A program made the translations under genes and the position numbers. A DNA stretch of 64,000 nt from Rhizobium johnstonii 3841 (GTDB lineage: Bacteria; Pseudomonadota; Alphaproteobacteria; Rhizobiales; Rhizobiaceae): positions 191,501 through 255,500 of the forward strand of contig NC_008380.1 in NCBI RefSeq assembly GCF_000009265.1, read 5' to 3'. Positions 37,862-46,486 of the stretch are shown one piece after another. Positions within the stretch are counted from its first letter, which is position 1. Each line of letters starts with the position of its first letter. The notes beneath the pieces were generated by a model. The model saw only the letters and a list, made by a program, of their open reading frames with translations, ran no database searches and was not told the origin of the DNA.

Positions 37862-38071
37862 TCAGGCAGCCAGTCTGCGAAACCGGGTTCTGATCCGGTC
37901 GAGGTAATAATGGCCGGGAGACGGTGCCACCGTCATCGCATGGGCTTCCGAGGACGGAACGCCTTCGAACAGCCGCTCCTCGCCATTCTTAAAGCAAATC
38001 CTGAGCCGCCCGTCTTCCTGGCTGAAATAGACGGTTTTGATGATCTTCGACTTTACCGAAAGTTCTTCCAC
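37862..38071 (-). CDS. KTSC-domain small protein
   Basis: The 69-residue protein matches the KTSC pattern: SKIIKTVYFSQEDGRLRICF, then FKNGEERLFEGVP, then SPGHYYLDRIRTRF. The domain is found alone or next to lysyl-tRNA synthetase-like and phage proteins; its function is not established. The GTG start at 38071 is chosen because GAGGT lies seven bases upstream and the domain starts there; the longer open frame upstream has an arginine-rich, unlikely composition. Confidence 0.8.
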   Translation of the reverse strand: MEELSVKSKIIKTVYFSQEDGRLRICFKNGEERLFEGVPSSEAHAMTVAPSPGHYYLDRIRTRFRRLAA

Positions 38072-38305
38072 CTGTTTTACCTCTGTTTTTGATTTTGGCA
38101 GACGATAAACCCAAACGTGCAAAGACGCGGTGAAGCTGCATGGTAAAAAATCAGGAATCTTTGAACGTCTAAATCTCGCAGCGCCATCGGAGCGACGGCC
38201 TCGAGGATACGCAGGCAAGCGGGCCATTTCGTTGTTCGGTCTCGCACGGATCCAGCACACGCAAAGGCGTGTTTCGTCCATTCGATCGTGAGCCCGAAAA
38301 CAAGA

Positions 38306-38857
38306 TCAAGCCCGATCAGATCTTGCCAATCCGGCGGAGAACGCCGTCAGCAAGGCCTTTCCCTGGCCCCAGTCCTCAAGGCCGCTTTGCCCGTTGATAT
38401 GGCCGAAAGGACCGATCGCGACAAGACCGCTGCCCCACAGGTCGGCTCGCGCATGGGCATGGTCGAGCGTGCCGAAGGGATCATCACCGCTTGCGATAAT
38501 CAGAGTGGGGAAGCGCATCCTTTGCGACGGCGGATCGGCGAATCCGGCCGCCTCCTTGGGGAATGACGCGGACTGCGGATCCGGGACTGCCACAAGAAAC
38601 GCTCCGGCAACGGCCAGCGAAGAAACCTGCTGCCAATGAGCGACCAGCAGACAGGCAAGGCTGTGGGCGACCAGCAGGGGAGGGGTTGTCGATGCGCCGA
38701 CGGCGCGCTCCAGGGCTGAAATCCAGTCCGCCAGGTCGGGTTTTTCCCAATTGGTCGGTTGGAAACGCCGCATATAAGGGTTCGACCGTTCCCAGCGTGT
38801 TTGCCAATGAGCCTCGCCCGAACCGCCAATCCCCGGCAATATGATGATGTCCTTCAT
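38306..38857 (-). CDS. RBBP9/YdeN-type alpha/beta hydrolase
   Basis: This small 183-residue serine hydrolase has DIIILPGIGGSGEAHWQTRW at the start, VAHSLACLLVAHW with the nucleophile serine (A-H-S-L-A rather than G-x-S-x-G, as usual in this family), and late ASGDDPFG and FGHINGQSGLEDW supplying Asp and His. The substrate is not known. ATG 38857 has GAGGAAAAG before it. It diverges from the Lrp-type gene, which may control it. Confidence 0.88.
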   Translation of the reverse strand: MKDIIILPGIGGSGEAHWQTRWERSNPYMRRFQPTNWEKPDLADWISALERAVGASTTPPLLVAHSLACLLVAHWQQVSSLAVAGAFLVAVPDPQSASFPKEAAGFADPPSQRMRFPTLIIASGDDPFGTLDHAHARADLWGSGLVAIGPFGHINGQSGLEDWGQGKALLTAFSAGLARSDRA

Positions 38858-38967
38858 GTCTTTTCCTCTGATCATCCGCGCCGGTGAAAATGATCCATTT
38901 TCATTTGCTTCGGAATGAATGATCATCGGAAAACCGCGTCTCTTTCCGATGATTTCAAGGTGATCCC

Positions 38968-39444
38968 ATGGCTTTTCAGGAAAACAATCGGGTACAGCTC
39001 GATCCAACCGATATCGCCATTATCGAAGCGATGCAGGAAAACGGACGCATTGCGGTTTCCGAACTCGGTCGACGGGTCGGGCTCTCTCAGCCGGCAGCAT
39101 CAGAACGGGTCAAGCGGCTGGAAGACCGCGGCATCATTGTCGGTTACGCCGCCCGTATCGACCCCACCGCTTTGGGAATTGGAATGACGGCTGTGCTTCG
39201 CTTGCGCACGACGCATGAGCATATCAAACCCTGTCTGAAACAGTTCGCGGAGATGCCGCAGGTCATGGAGGTATTGCGCCTCACCGGAGAGGACTGTTTT
39301 CTCTTGAAGGTGCTGGTTCCGGCGCCGGGAGAGCTGGAAACGATCGTTGACACGATCGCGCGTTTTGGGGCCGTGACGACATCTCTGGTGTTGCGCAGCG
39401 AGAATCCGAAGCCGATTGGACGCGCCCTGCTGCAGCGCCCTTGA
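38968..39444 (+). CDS. Lrp/AsnC-family transcriptional regulator
   Basis: The 158-residue protein has the helix-turn-helix VSELGRRVGLSQPAASERVKR after LDPTDIAIIEAMQENGRI, and the ligand-binding RAM domain from about residue 75 (TAVLRLRTTHEHIKPCLKQF, TGEDCFLLKVLVP). It lies divergent from the hydrolase gene across 110 bases. That spacer contains CATTTTCATTTGCTTCGGAATGAATG, an imperfect palindrome that could be its operator. The effector amino acid is unknown. Confidence 0.92.
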   Translation: MAFQENNRVQLDPTDIAIIEAMQENGRIAVSELGRRVGLSQPAASERVKRLEDRGIIVGYAARIDPTALGIGMTAVLRLRTTHEHIKPCLKQFAEMPQVMEVLRLTGEDCFLLKVLVPAPGELETIVDTIARFGAVTTSLVLRSENPKPIGRALLQRP

Positions 39445-39544
39445 GAGTATGCGGACGACCAGCTTGTTCTATCGAAGCGTACCGCCAATACGCTTGCGCG
39501 TCCCGCTCTCGATACGGTTTGAATCAATATTGAAAATGAGGGTA

Positions 39545-39634
39545 TGGCGGACAGGGTGGGATTCGAACCCACGGTACGCTTTCACGTACACACGCGTTCC
39601 AGGCGTGCGCCTTAAACCACTCGGCCACCTGTCC
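39545..39634 (-). tRNA. tRNA-Ser (anticodon GGA)
   Basis: Read on the minus strand, the acceptor arm GGACAGG pairs with CCTGTCC, followed by discriminator G and encoded CCA. The anticodon stem CACGC/GCGTG encloses CTGGAAC, giving anticodon GGA for serine codons UCC and UCU. A long variable arm (TGTACGTGAAAGCGTAC) and GGTTCGAATCC T-loop are typical of class II tRNA-Ser. A run of As upstream on the reading strand is part of its flank. Confidence 0.97.
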
Positions 39635-39862
39635 TTTTTTGGCGTTCGCGCCCGGATAGGAGCAAATCGTCGGAACGGCGCGATATATACCGATGAATTT
39701 TTGCCGATCAACCGAAATCTAACAGTTTTTTGACTTCTTCGGATAAAACTCGCCTCGGCCCCTCCATTGTGCTTCACCTCATCGATGACTATGTAATTCT
39801 CGAAGGTGGAGAATGGCGCGGCCGGCCGGAATTGTCCGGCATATCGAGCGTCGGAGGAATTG

Positions 39863-40180
39863 ATGCGTTTCCTGTTGCGTCTGGCGAGTCTTGTCGCGCT
39901 TGCGGCGGCCGTGATTGCCGGGACCATCGATTCGATCCAATCGGTTGCGGCGTCCTCCGTGGTGATGACGCCGATCTCCGATGCCTGGCAGGATGTGAGC
40001 CCGACAACGCTGACGTCGCTGCAATCCTCCCTTTCCTATTATATCCACCCGCGTTTCTACGCCCTCATCTTCCAGTGGCTGATGCTCCAGCCGGCCTTTG
40101 CCGTTTTCCTGGTGATCGCGCTGCTTCTGTGGATGATCGGCTACAAGAAGCCGTCGGTGGCCGGTCGCTTCACCGCATAG
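39863..40180 (+). CDS. Small membrane protein of unknown function
   Basis: The 105-residue protein has two predicted membrane helices: one near 5-24 (LRLASLVALAAAVIAGTIDS) and one near 74-93 (PAFAVFLVIALLLWMIGYKK). Between them lies a soluble loop with DSIQSVAASSVVMTPISDAW. CGGAGG sits six bases before the ATG. The first helix could be a signal anchor. It stands alone between tRNA-Ser and the nucleoside transporter. I do not recognise the family. Confidence 0.75.
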   Translation: MRFLLRLASLVALAAAVIAGTIDSIQSVAASSVVMTPISDAWQDVSPTTLTSLQSSLSYYIHPRFYALIFQWLMLQPAFAVFLVIALLLWMIGYKKPSVAGRFTA

Positions 40181-40497
40181 CAAGGTGGTTCTGCCAACAC
40201 GATCCGGCGGGAAATCCGGGTGGGCATTCGCCCCTCTACCGCCGCGTCATTTGTCAGAGGATTGGCTAGAAAATCCGCATTCCGATGCAAGGATTGTCCA
40301 AAAATCAGCCCCGAAGAGCTGATTTTCGGCAATCGCTGCAAATCTTTACCAGCTGAAAAATTTCTGGTGAATTTTTCCGTGAGCCATGCAAGGATGCGCG
40401 CAGCCAGGCCTCCGGGGGGAGGTCGGTGGTTCCGCAGACATGCCCGAAAAGGGCTTGCGGGAGGACCCCTAACGAATAGCAACAACAGGGCTGCACA
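40181..40497 (+). other. Leader region of the nucleoside-binding protein gene, with hairpins
   Basis: No gene is seen. A perfect 9-bp stem AAAATCAGC (40301-40309) and GCTGATTTT (40318-40326) resembles a terminator; it could end the upstream small gene or act in the leader. Further on, CCTCC/GGAGG around 40410-40422 forms a second stem, and GGCTTGCGGGAGGACCCC lies near 40455. Because the downstream gene carries nucleosides, a regulatory leader is possible, but no known purine riboswitch signature is visible. Confidence 0.45.
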
Positions 40498-41490
40498 ATG
40501 AAAAAATCCCTTCTCACTCTCTTTGCCGTGGCTGCCATGTCGACGACGGCGCTTGCCGCCGATGTCAAGCCGGCGCTGGTTTACGGCACCGGCGGGAAGT
40601 TCGATAAGTCCTTCAACGAGGCGGCCTATAACGGTGCCGAGAAGTTCAAGGCCGAGACCGGCATTGCCTATCGCGATTTCGAGCCGACGGGCGACACCCA
40701 GGGCGAACAGGCCATCCGCAACTTCGCAAGCCGCGGTTTCAATCCGGTGGTTGCTGTTTCCTTCGCCTGGACCTCGGCTATCGAGAAGGTTGCAGCCGAA
40801 TTCCCGGATACCAAATTCATCATCGTTGACTCCGTCGTCGACAAGCCGAACGTCCGTTCGGTTGTCTACAAGGAAGAAGAAGGCTCCTACCTCGTCGGCG
40901 TTCTCGCCGGCATGGCCTCCAAGACCGGCAAGGTCGGCTTCGTCGGCGGCATGGACATCCCGCTGATCCGCAAGTTCGAATGCGGCTACGAGCAGGGCGC
41001 CCGCTCCGTCAAGGCCGATATCGAAGTGTTCCAGAACATGACCGGCACCACGGGCGCTGCCTGGAACGACCCGGTCCGCGGCGGTGAGCTCACCAAGAAC
41101 CAGATCGACCAGGGCGCTGACGTCGTTTATGCGGCAGCCGGCGCCACCGGTCTCGGCGTTCTGCAGACCGCCGCCGACAACAAGAAGCTGTCGATCGGCG
41201 TCGACTCCAACCAGAACCATCTGCATCCGGGCTCGGTCCTGACCTCGATGGTCAAGCGCGTCGACCTCGCCGTCTACAATGCCTACAACGACACCAAGAA
41301 CGACAAGTTCACCGCTGGCGTCCAGGCGCTCGGCGTCAAGGAAGATGGTGTCGGCGCCGCGATCGACGACAACAACAAGTCGCTGATCACGCCGGAAATG
41401 CAGGCTGCCGTCGACAAGGCCAAGGCCGATATCATCGCGGGTACCATCAAGGTTCACGATTATACCTCGGACAACGCTTGCCCGAAGTGA
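40498..41490 (+). CDS. BMP-family nucleoside-binding protein of an ABC transporter
   Basis: The 330-residue periplasmic protein has a signal peptide MKKSLLTLFAVAAMSTTALA. PALVYGTGGKFDKSFNEAAY, DTQGEQAIRNFASRGF, YKEEEGSYLVGVLAGMAS and VGVDSNQ-type IGVDSNQNHLHPG are BMP/PnrA family blocks. The family binds purine nucleosides or related bases. It is the first gene of an uptake and salvage run that includes a purine nucleoside phosphorylase and cytidine deaminase, which supports a nucleoside ligand. It lacks the lipobox cysteine of spirochaete BMPs. Confidence 0.93.
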   Translation: MKKSLLTLFAVAAMSTTALAADVKPALVYGTGGKFDKSFNEAAYNGAEKFKAETGIAYRDFEPTGDTQGEQAIRNFASRGFNPVVAVSFAWTSAIEKVAAEFPDTKFIIVDSVVDKPNVRSVVYKEEEGSYLVGVLAGMASKTGKVGFVGGMDIPLIRKFECGYEQGARSVKADIEVFQNMTGTTGAAWNDPVRGGELTKNQIDQGADVVYAAAGATGLGVLQTAADNKKLSIGVDSNQNHLHPGSVLTSMVKRVDLAVYNAYNDTKNDKFTAGVQALGVKEDGVGAAIDDNNKSLITPEMQAAVDKAKADIIAGTIKVHDYTSDNACPK

Positions 41491-41522
41491 TCCGCGCCCG
41501 AATGTGATCGACGATTGAGATC

Positions 41523-41567
41523 GGGCGTATGGCGGAGGGGATTTTCGCCATACGCCCTTTTCTTATT
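41523..41567 (+). terminator. Terminator between the binding-protein gene and its ATPase gene
   Basis: Perfect 12-bp arms GGGCGTATGGCG (41523-41534) and CGCCATACGCCC (41546-41557), then TTTTCTTATTT. It sits inside the transporter operon, so partial termination would give more binding protein than ATPase and permease. Confidence 0.88.
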
Positions 41568-41578
41568 TGGAGCCTGCA

Positions 41579-43090
41579 GTGACAGATAAGCCCGCTATCG
41601 AGCTTGTCGGCATCGACAAGAAGTTCGGTGCCGTCCATGCCAACAAGGACATCAACCTGACCGTTGCCAAGGGGACGATCCACGGCATCATCGGTGAAAA
41701 CGGCGCCGGCAAATCGACCCTGATGTCGATCATCTACGGTTTCTACCATGCCGATAGCGGCGAGATCCGCGTCAACGGCAATCCCGTCACCATCCGCGAC
41801 AGCCAGGCGGCGATCGCCACCGGCATCGGCATGGTGCACCAGCACTTCATGCTGGTCGATAATTTCACGGTGCTCGAGAACATCATGCTTGGCGCCGAAG
41901 GCGGCATGCTGCTGGCGAGAGGCGTTGCCTCGGCCCGCGCCGAGCTCAAGCGGCTGGAAACGGAATATGGCCTGGAGGTCGATCCGGACGCGCTGATCGA
42001 AGAGCTCCCGGTCGGCCTGCAGCAGCGTGTCGAGATCCTGAAAGCCATGTATCGCGGCGCCGAGATCCTGATCCTCGACGAGCCCACCGGCGTGTTGACG
42101 CCGGCGGAGGCCGATCACCTCTTCCGCATTCTCAAGGTGCTGCGCGACCAGGGCAAGACGATCATCCTCATCACCCACAAGCTGCGCGAGATCATGGCGA
42201 TCACCGATACGGTCTCGGTCATGCGTCGCGGCGAGATGGTCGCGACCCGCAAGACGGCGGAGACGACGGTGGAGGAACTCGCCGAACTGATGGTCGGCCG
42301 CCGCGTGCTGCTGCGCGTGCAGAAGGGCGAGGCCAACCCCGGATCTGCCGTGCTGTCTGTCCGCAACCTGACGGTCAAGGACAATCGCGGCGTCACCATG
42401 GTCGACAACGTCTCCTTCGACGTGCGCGCCGGTGAGATCGTCGGCATCGCCGGTGTCGCCGGCAATGGCCAATCCGAATTGCTGGAGGCAATTGCCGGCA
42501 TCCGCAAGCCGACCTCCGGTGAAATTCTTCTCGACGGCCAGACGATCGACAAGGCTGATCCCGCCCGCCTGCGTGATCTCGGCCTCGCGCATATTCCTGA
42601 GGACCGCCACCATATGGGCCTGGTGTTGAAATTCGAGGAATATGAAAATTCCGTGCTCGGCTATCATCGCCGCCCGGCCTACAGCAAAGGCCCGCTGCTC
42701 GATCTCGAAGCGATCCGCAAGGATGCGATGGAGAAGATCGAGAAATACGACATCCGCCCGCCAAACCCGCGTCTGAAGACGGCGAATTTCTCCGGCGGCA
42801 ACCAGCAGAAGATCGTCGTCGCCCGCGAGATCGAACGCGATCTGAAGATGCTGATCATCGGCCAACCGACACGTGGCGTCGATATCGGCGCTATCGAATT
42901 CATCCACCGCCGTATCATCGAAATGCGCGACGCGGGCAAGGCGATCCTGCTCGTCTCCGTCGAGCTCGATGAAATCCGCTCCCTTTCAGACCGTATCCTT
43001 GTCATGTTTGCCGGCCATGTCGTCGGCGAGAAGACGCCCGATGCCGGTGAACAGACCCTCGGCCTGATGATGGCCGGCATTGCCGCATGA
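41579..43090 (+). CDS. Nucleoside ABC transporter ATPase, double cassette
   Basis: The 503-residue protein has two ABC cassettes like RbsA/MglA. The first has Walker A GENGAGKSTLMSIIYG near 36, a degenerate signature LPVGLQQRVEILKAM and LILDEPTGVLTPAEAD. The second has GVAGNGQSELLEAI in place of a standard Walker A, and FSGGNQQKIVVAREI with LIIGQPTRGVDIGA. This asymmetry is normal for the subfamily. The GTG start at 41579 has GGAG seven bases upstream; a TTG four codons earlier is less likely. Confidence 0.94.
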   Translation: MTDKPAIELVGIDKKFGAVHANKDINLTVAKGTIHGIIGENGAGKSTLMSIIYGFYHADSGEIRVNGNPVTIRDSQAAIATGIGMVHQHFMLVDNFTVLENIMLGAEGGMLLARGVASARAELKRLETEYGLEVDPDALIEELPVGLQQRVEILKAMYRGAEILILDEPTGVLTPAEADHLFRILKVLRDQGKTIILITHKLREIMAITDTVSVMRRGEMVATRKTAETTVEELAELMVGRRVLLRVQKGEANPGSAVLSVRNLTVKDNRGVTMVDNVSFDVRAGEIVGIAGVAGNGQSELLEAIAGIRKPTSGEILLDGQTIDKADPARLRDLGLAHIPEDRHHMGLVLKFEEYENSVLGYHRRPAYSKGPLLDLEAIRKDAMEKIEKYDIRPPNPRLKTANFSGGNQQKIVVAREIERDLKMLIIGQPTRGVDIGAIEFIHRRIIEMRDAGKAILLVSVELDEIRSLSDRILVMFAGHVVGEKTPDAGEQTLGLMMAGIAA

Positions 43091-43097
43091 GGCCTTT

Positions 43098-44201
43098 ATG
43101 AGCACTGCTTCCGTTCCGCTGCCAAACTGGATCAATTACGGCCTCATCCCGATTTTGAACCTTATCGTCGCCTTCCTGATCTCCGGATTCGTCGTCTGGC
43201 TGATCGGCGAGAGCCCGCTCGATGCGCTGTCGCTGCTGATCGAGGGTGCGCTCGGCAATGGCGAATTCATCGGCTTCACGCTGTTCTACGCGACGAGCTT
43301 CATCTTCACCGGCCTTTCCGTCGCAGTGGCAATCCATGCCGGTCTCTTCAACATCGGCTCCGAAGGCCAGGCCTACATGGGCGGCCTCGGCTGTGCTTTG
43401 GTGGCGCTTTCGCTCGATAATTACGTGCCATGGTATGTGACGATGCCGGTTGCGGTGGTCGGCGCTGCACTCTTCGGCGCGGTTGCCGCCTTCATACCGG
43501 CGTGGCTTCAGGCGAAGCGCGGCAGCCATATCGTCATCACGACGATCATGTTCAACTACATCATCGCCTCGCTGATGAACTACCTGCTGGTGCACGTATT
43601 GATCGTGCCCGGCAAAATGGCGCCGGAAACACGCACATTCCTCGAGGGTGGGCAGTTGCCGAAGCTAACATGGCTGATGGAAATATTCGGGACAAAGCTG
43701 GGTGCTGCCCCGTTGAATGTCTCTTTCATCATTGCACTGGTTATGTGCTACGTCGTCTGGCTTTTAATCTGGCGCACGAAACTTGGCTTCGAGATGCGCA
43801 CGCTGGGCGTCAGCCCGACAGCTGCTTCATACGCCGGTATTCCCTACGTACGAATCGTGATGATCGCGATGATGCTCTCCGGCGCGCTGGCCGGCATGAT
43901 GGCGCTGAATCCGGTTATGGGCGCCTCCGCGCGCCTGCAGGTGGGATTCGTCGGCGGCGCCGGCTTCGTCGGCATCGCCGTATCGCTGATGGGCCGCAAT
44001 CATCCGCTTGGCATCATCCTGGCGGCATTCCTCTTCGGCATCCTCTACCAGGGCGGCGACTGGATCTCCTTCGAAATGCCGAATATCACCCGCGAGATGA
44101 TCCTCGTCATCCAGGGTCTGGTGATCCTCTTTGCCGGCGCGCTGGAATATATGTTCCGGCCGGCGATGGTGCGCCTCTATCAGCAGTTCAAGCGCGGTTA
44201 A
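43098..44201 (+). CDS. Nucleoside ABC transporter permease 1
   Basis: The 367-residue inner-membrane protein of the BPD_transp_2 type has about ten hydrophobic segments. ALLIEG-like SLLIEGALGNGEFIGF, HAGLFNIGSEGQAYMGGLG and GSHIVITTIMFNYI are conserved in BMP-linked permeases. ATG 43098 with GAGG just before it is preferred. It starts seven bases after the ATPase stop and pairs with the next permease as a heterodimer. Confidence 0.93.
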   Translation: MSTASVPLPNWINYGLIPILNLIVAFLISGFVVWLIGESPLDALSLLIEGALGNGEFIGFTLFYATSFIFTGLSVAVAIHAGLFNIGSEGQAYMGGLGCALVALSLDNYVPWYVTMPVAVVGAALFGAVAAFIPAWLQAKRGSHIVITTIMFNYIIASLMNYLLVHVLIVPGKMAPETRTFLEGGQLPKLTWLMEIFGTKLGAAPLNVSFIIALVMCYVVWLLIWRTKLGFEMRTLGVSPTAASYAGIPYVRIVMIAMMLSGALAGMMALNPVMGASARLQVGFVGGAGFVGIAVSLMGRNHPLGIILAAFLFGILYQGGDWISFEMPNITREMILVIQGLVILFAGALEYMFRPAMVRLYQQFKRG

Positions 44202-44211
44202 GGAGCGGGCG

Positions 44212-45183
44212 ATGGATTATTATGACATCTTCATCAGCGTTCTAGCCTCCACCATCCGCCTGTCGATCCCGCTGATCTTCACCGCCCTTGCCGGTCTGTT
44301 TTCGGAACGCGCCGGCATCTTCGATATCGGCCTCGAGGGTAAGATGCTGGGCTCGGCCTTTGCCGCCGCCTGCGTTGCCTATCTCACCGATTCGGCCTGG
44401 CTCGGCCTCGGTGCCGGCATCCTCTGCTCGGTGGCGCTGAGCCTGGTGCACGGCTTTGCCTCGATCACCAATCGCGGCAACCAGATTGTGTCAGGTGTGG
44501 CGATCAACTTCTTCATCGCCGGCATCACCATCGTGCTCGGCCAGGCATGGTTCGGCCAGGGCGGGCGCACGCCGCAGCTGGCGCCGGATTCGCGCTTTGC
44601 GCCGATCATCCTGCCGGGCGCCGACGTCGCCCGCGACATTCCGATCATCGGCCCGCTTTATGCCAATGTCATATCCGGCAACAATATACTCACCTACCTC
44701 GCCTTTCTCGCCGTACCGTTTTCCTGGTGGGTGCTTTACCGCACACGTTTCGGCCTGCGCCTTCGCGCCGTCGGCGAAAATCCGGGCGCGGTCGATACGG
44801 CAGGTATTTCCGTTGCCTGGCTGCGCTACCGCGCCGTCATGTGTGCCGGCATTCTCTGCGGCTTTGCCGGCACCTATCTGGCCATCGCCCAGTCCGCCGC
44901 CTTCATCAAGGACATGTCGGCCGGCAAGGGCTACATCGCGCTCGCCGCTCTCGTCTTTGCCAAGTGGAAGCCGGTGCCCGTCATGTTTGCCTGCCTGCTC
45001 TTCGGCTTCCTCGATGCGCTGGCAAACTTCATGCAGGGCAAGCAGGTGCCGCTGATCGGCGAAGTGCCGGTTCAGGTCTTCCAGGCGCTGCCCTATGTCC
45101 TCACCTGCGTCCTGCTTGCCGGCTTCATCGGCGTCGCAACCCCGCCGAAAGCCGGTGGCGTGCCCTATACGAAGGAGCGTTGA
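44212..45183 (+). CDS. Nucleoside ABC transporter permease 2
   Basis: The 323-residue permease has AGLFSERAGIFDIGLEGKML, the conserved loop of this subfamily, then FASITNRGNQIVSGVAINFF and GENPGAVDTAGISV. ATG 44212 follows AGGAGCGGGC. It lies ten bases after permease 1 and one base before cdd, so the transporter and the first salvage enzyme are co-expressed. Confidence 0.93.
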   Translation: MDYYDIFISVLASTIRLSIPLIFTALAGLFSERAGIFDIGLEGKMLGSAFAAACVAYLTDSAWLGLGAGILCSVALSLVHGFASITNRGNQIVSGVAINFFIAGITIVLGQAWFGQGGRTPQLAPDSRFAPIILPGADVARDIPIIGPLYANVISGNNILTYLAFLAVPFSWWVLYRTRFGLRLRAVGENPGAVDTAGISVAWLRYRAVMCAGILCGFAGTYLAIAQSAAFIKDMSAGKGYIALAALVFAKWKPVPVMFACLLFGFLDALANFMQGKQVPLIGEVPVQVFQALPYVLTCVLLAGFIGVATPPKAGGVPYTKER

Positions 45184-45184
45184 T

Positions 45185-45574
45185 ATGTCTCACGATCTGT
45201 TCGAAGCCGCCCGCGGCGCCATGGCCTTTGCCCATGCGCCCTATTCGAAATTCCCGGTCGGTGCCGCGATCCGCGCCGAGGACGGCAAGGTCTATACCGG
45301 CGCCAACATCGAAAACCTCTCCTTCCCGCAAGGATGGTGCGCCGAGCCGACGGCGATCGGCGCCATGATCATGGGCGGCGCGAAGAAGATCGTCGAAATG
45401 GCGGTCATTGCCGAAAAACTGCCGCTCTGCCCACCCTGCGGCGGCTGCCGCCAGAAGATCTCCGAATTCGCCTCCAAGGAGACGAAGATCTACCTCTGCG
45501 ATGAAGCGGGCGTGAAGAAGACCATGACAATGGAAGAGCTTCTTCCCTTCAGCTTCGAGACCGAACTCGGATGA
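45185..45574 (+). CDS. cdd: Cytidine deaminase
   Basis: Cdd deaminates cytidine and deoxycytidine to uridine forms. The 129-residue tetrameric-type enzyme has zinc ligands Cys52, Cys85 and Cys88 (WCAEPTAIG and CPPCGGCRQ) and catalytic Glu54. PYSKFPVGAAI and GANIENLSFPQGWC are conserved substrate-binding blocks. Its stop overlaps the purine nucleoside phosphorylase start. Confidence 0.96.
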   Translation: MSHDLFEAARGAMAFAHAPYSKFPVGAAIRAEDGKVYTGANIENLSFPQGWCAEPTAIGAMIMGGAKKIVEMAVIAEKLPLCPPCGGCRQKISEFASKETKIYLCDEAGVKKTMTMEELLPFSFETELG

Positions 45575-46371
45575 AGGCGACCGTCAGCCTGCTCGCCGCA
45601 TTGCTCGGCGGCATCAAGCCGCGCCACGGCATCGTGCTCGGCTCTGGTCTCGGCTCCCTCGTCGGTGAGCTGGACGGAGCCGTCCGTGTCCCTTATCGCG
45701 ACCTGCCGGGCTTTCCCGTCAGCGCCGTCTCCGGACATGCAGGCGAAGTCGTCGCCGGCCGCCTCGGCGGCGTGCCTGTCGTCATGCTCTCCGGCCGCGT
45801 GCATTATTACGAGAAGGGCGATGCCAACGCCATGCGCCTGCCGATCGAGGTGCTGAAGGCGCTCGGCGTCGAAGCGCTGATCCTGACCAATTCGGCCGGA
45901 TCGCTGCGCGACGACATGCCGCCCGGTTCGGTAATGCAGATCACCGATCACATCAACTATTCCGGCATGAACCCGCTGATCGGCGAGGAAAGCGATCACC
46001 GTTTCGTCGGCATGACCAATGCCTATGATGCGGGCCTTGCCGCGGCGATGCAGAGGGCAGCGGCGAAGCTTGAAATCGAGCTGGCGCAAGGTGTCTATAT
46101 GTGGTTCTCCGGTCCAAGCTTCGAAACGCCGGCCGAAATCCGCATGGCGCGCATCCTCGGTGCCGATGCCGTCGGCATGTCGACGGTGCCCGAGGTCATC
46201 ATCTCAAGAATGCTGGGCCTGAGGGTTGCAGCCGCCTCCGTTATCACCAACTATGGGGCAGGCATGACCGGCAATGAGCTCAGCCATGAAGAAACCAAGG
46301 ACATGGCGCCCATCGGCGGCGCCCGTCTCGCCGCCATATTGAAAGACATGATTGCGGCTGGAAGAGGATGA
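45571..46371 (+). CDS. Purine nucleoside phosphorylase, trimeric type
   Basis: It splits purine nucleosides with phosphate to base and ribose 1-phosphate. The 266-residue protein has GIVLGSGLGSLVGEL (phosphate binding), VMLSGRVHYYEKGD, NSAGSLRDDMPPGSVM and WFSGPSFETPAEIRMAR with the purine-site Glu, then GMSTVPEVI and TNYGAGMTG. These fit the low-molecular-weight PNP family (PunA/XapA-like). Asparagine in VITNYGAG is the usual sign of specificity for 6-oxopurines. Overlaps cdd by four bases. Confidence 0.94.
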   Translation: MKATVSLLAALLGGIKPRHGIVLGSGLGSLVGELDGAVRVPYRDLPGFPVSAVSGHAGEVVAGRLGGVPVVMLSGRVHYYEKGDANAMRLPIEVLKALGVEALILTNSAGSLRDDMPPGSVMQITDHINYSGMNPLIGEESDHRFVGMTNAYDAGLAAAMQRAAAKLEIELAQGVYMWFSGPSFETPAEIRMARILGADAVGMSTVPEVIISRMLGLRVAAASVITNYGAGMTGNELSHEETKDMAPIGGARLAAILKDMIAAGRG

Positions 46372-46422
46372 TTTCTAGGCCGGGTCGGCCTGAAATCTGA
46401 ATCCTGTTCTAAATTAAAGAGT

Positions 46423-46474
46423 TAGAGCATGATGTCGTCCGAAAACCGCTCACACTTTTCGGCATCATGCTCTA
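46423..46474. repeat. Rhizobial palindromic repeat between the phosphorylase gene and deoC
   Basis: Perfect 12-bp arms TAGAGCATGATG (46423-46434) and CATCATGCTCTA (46463-46474) enclose a second perfect 7-bp stem CCGAAAA (46439-46445) and TTTTCGG (46456-46462). This element is very common between genes in rhizobia. Here it lies inside an otherwise continuous operon, 12 bases before deoC. Confidence 0.85.
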
Positions 46475-46486
46475 GAGGAAGCGAAG

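Noticed and set aside
37535..37893. Two short open frames (minus 37535-37780, plus 37666-37893) in the structured intergenic stretch
   Set aside because: Arg/Pro/Gly-rich composition, no ribosome site, and one overlaps the KTSC gene; the DNA is better explained by RNA structure.
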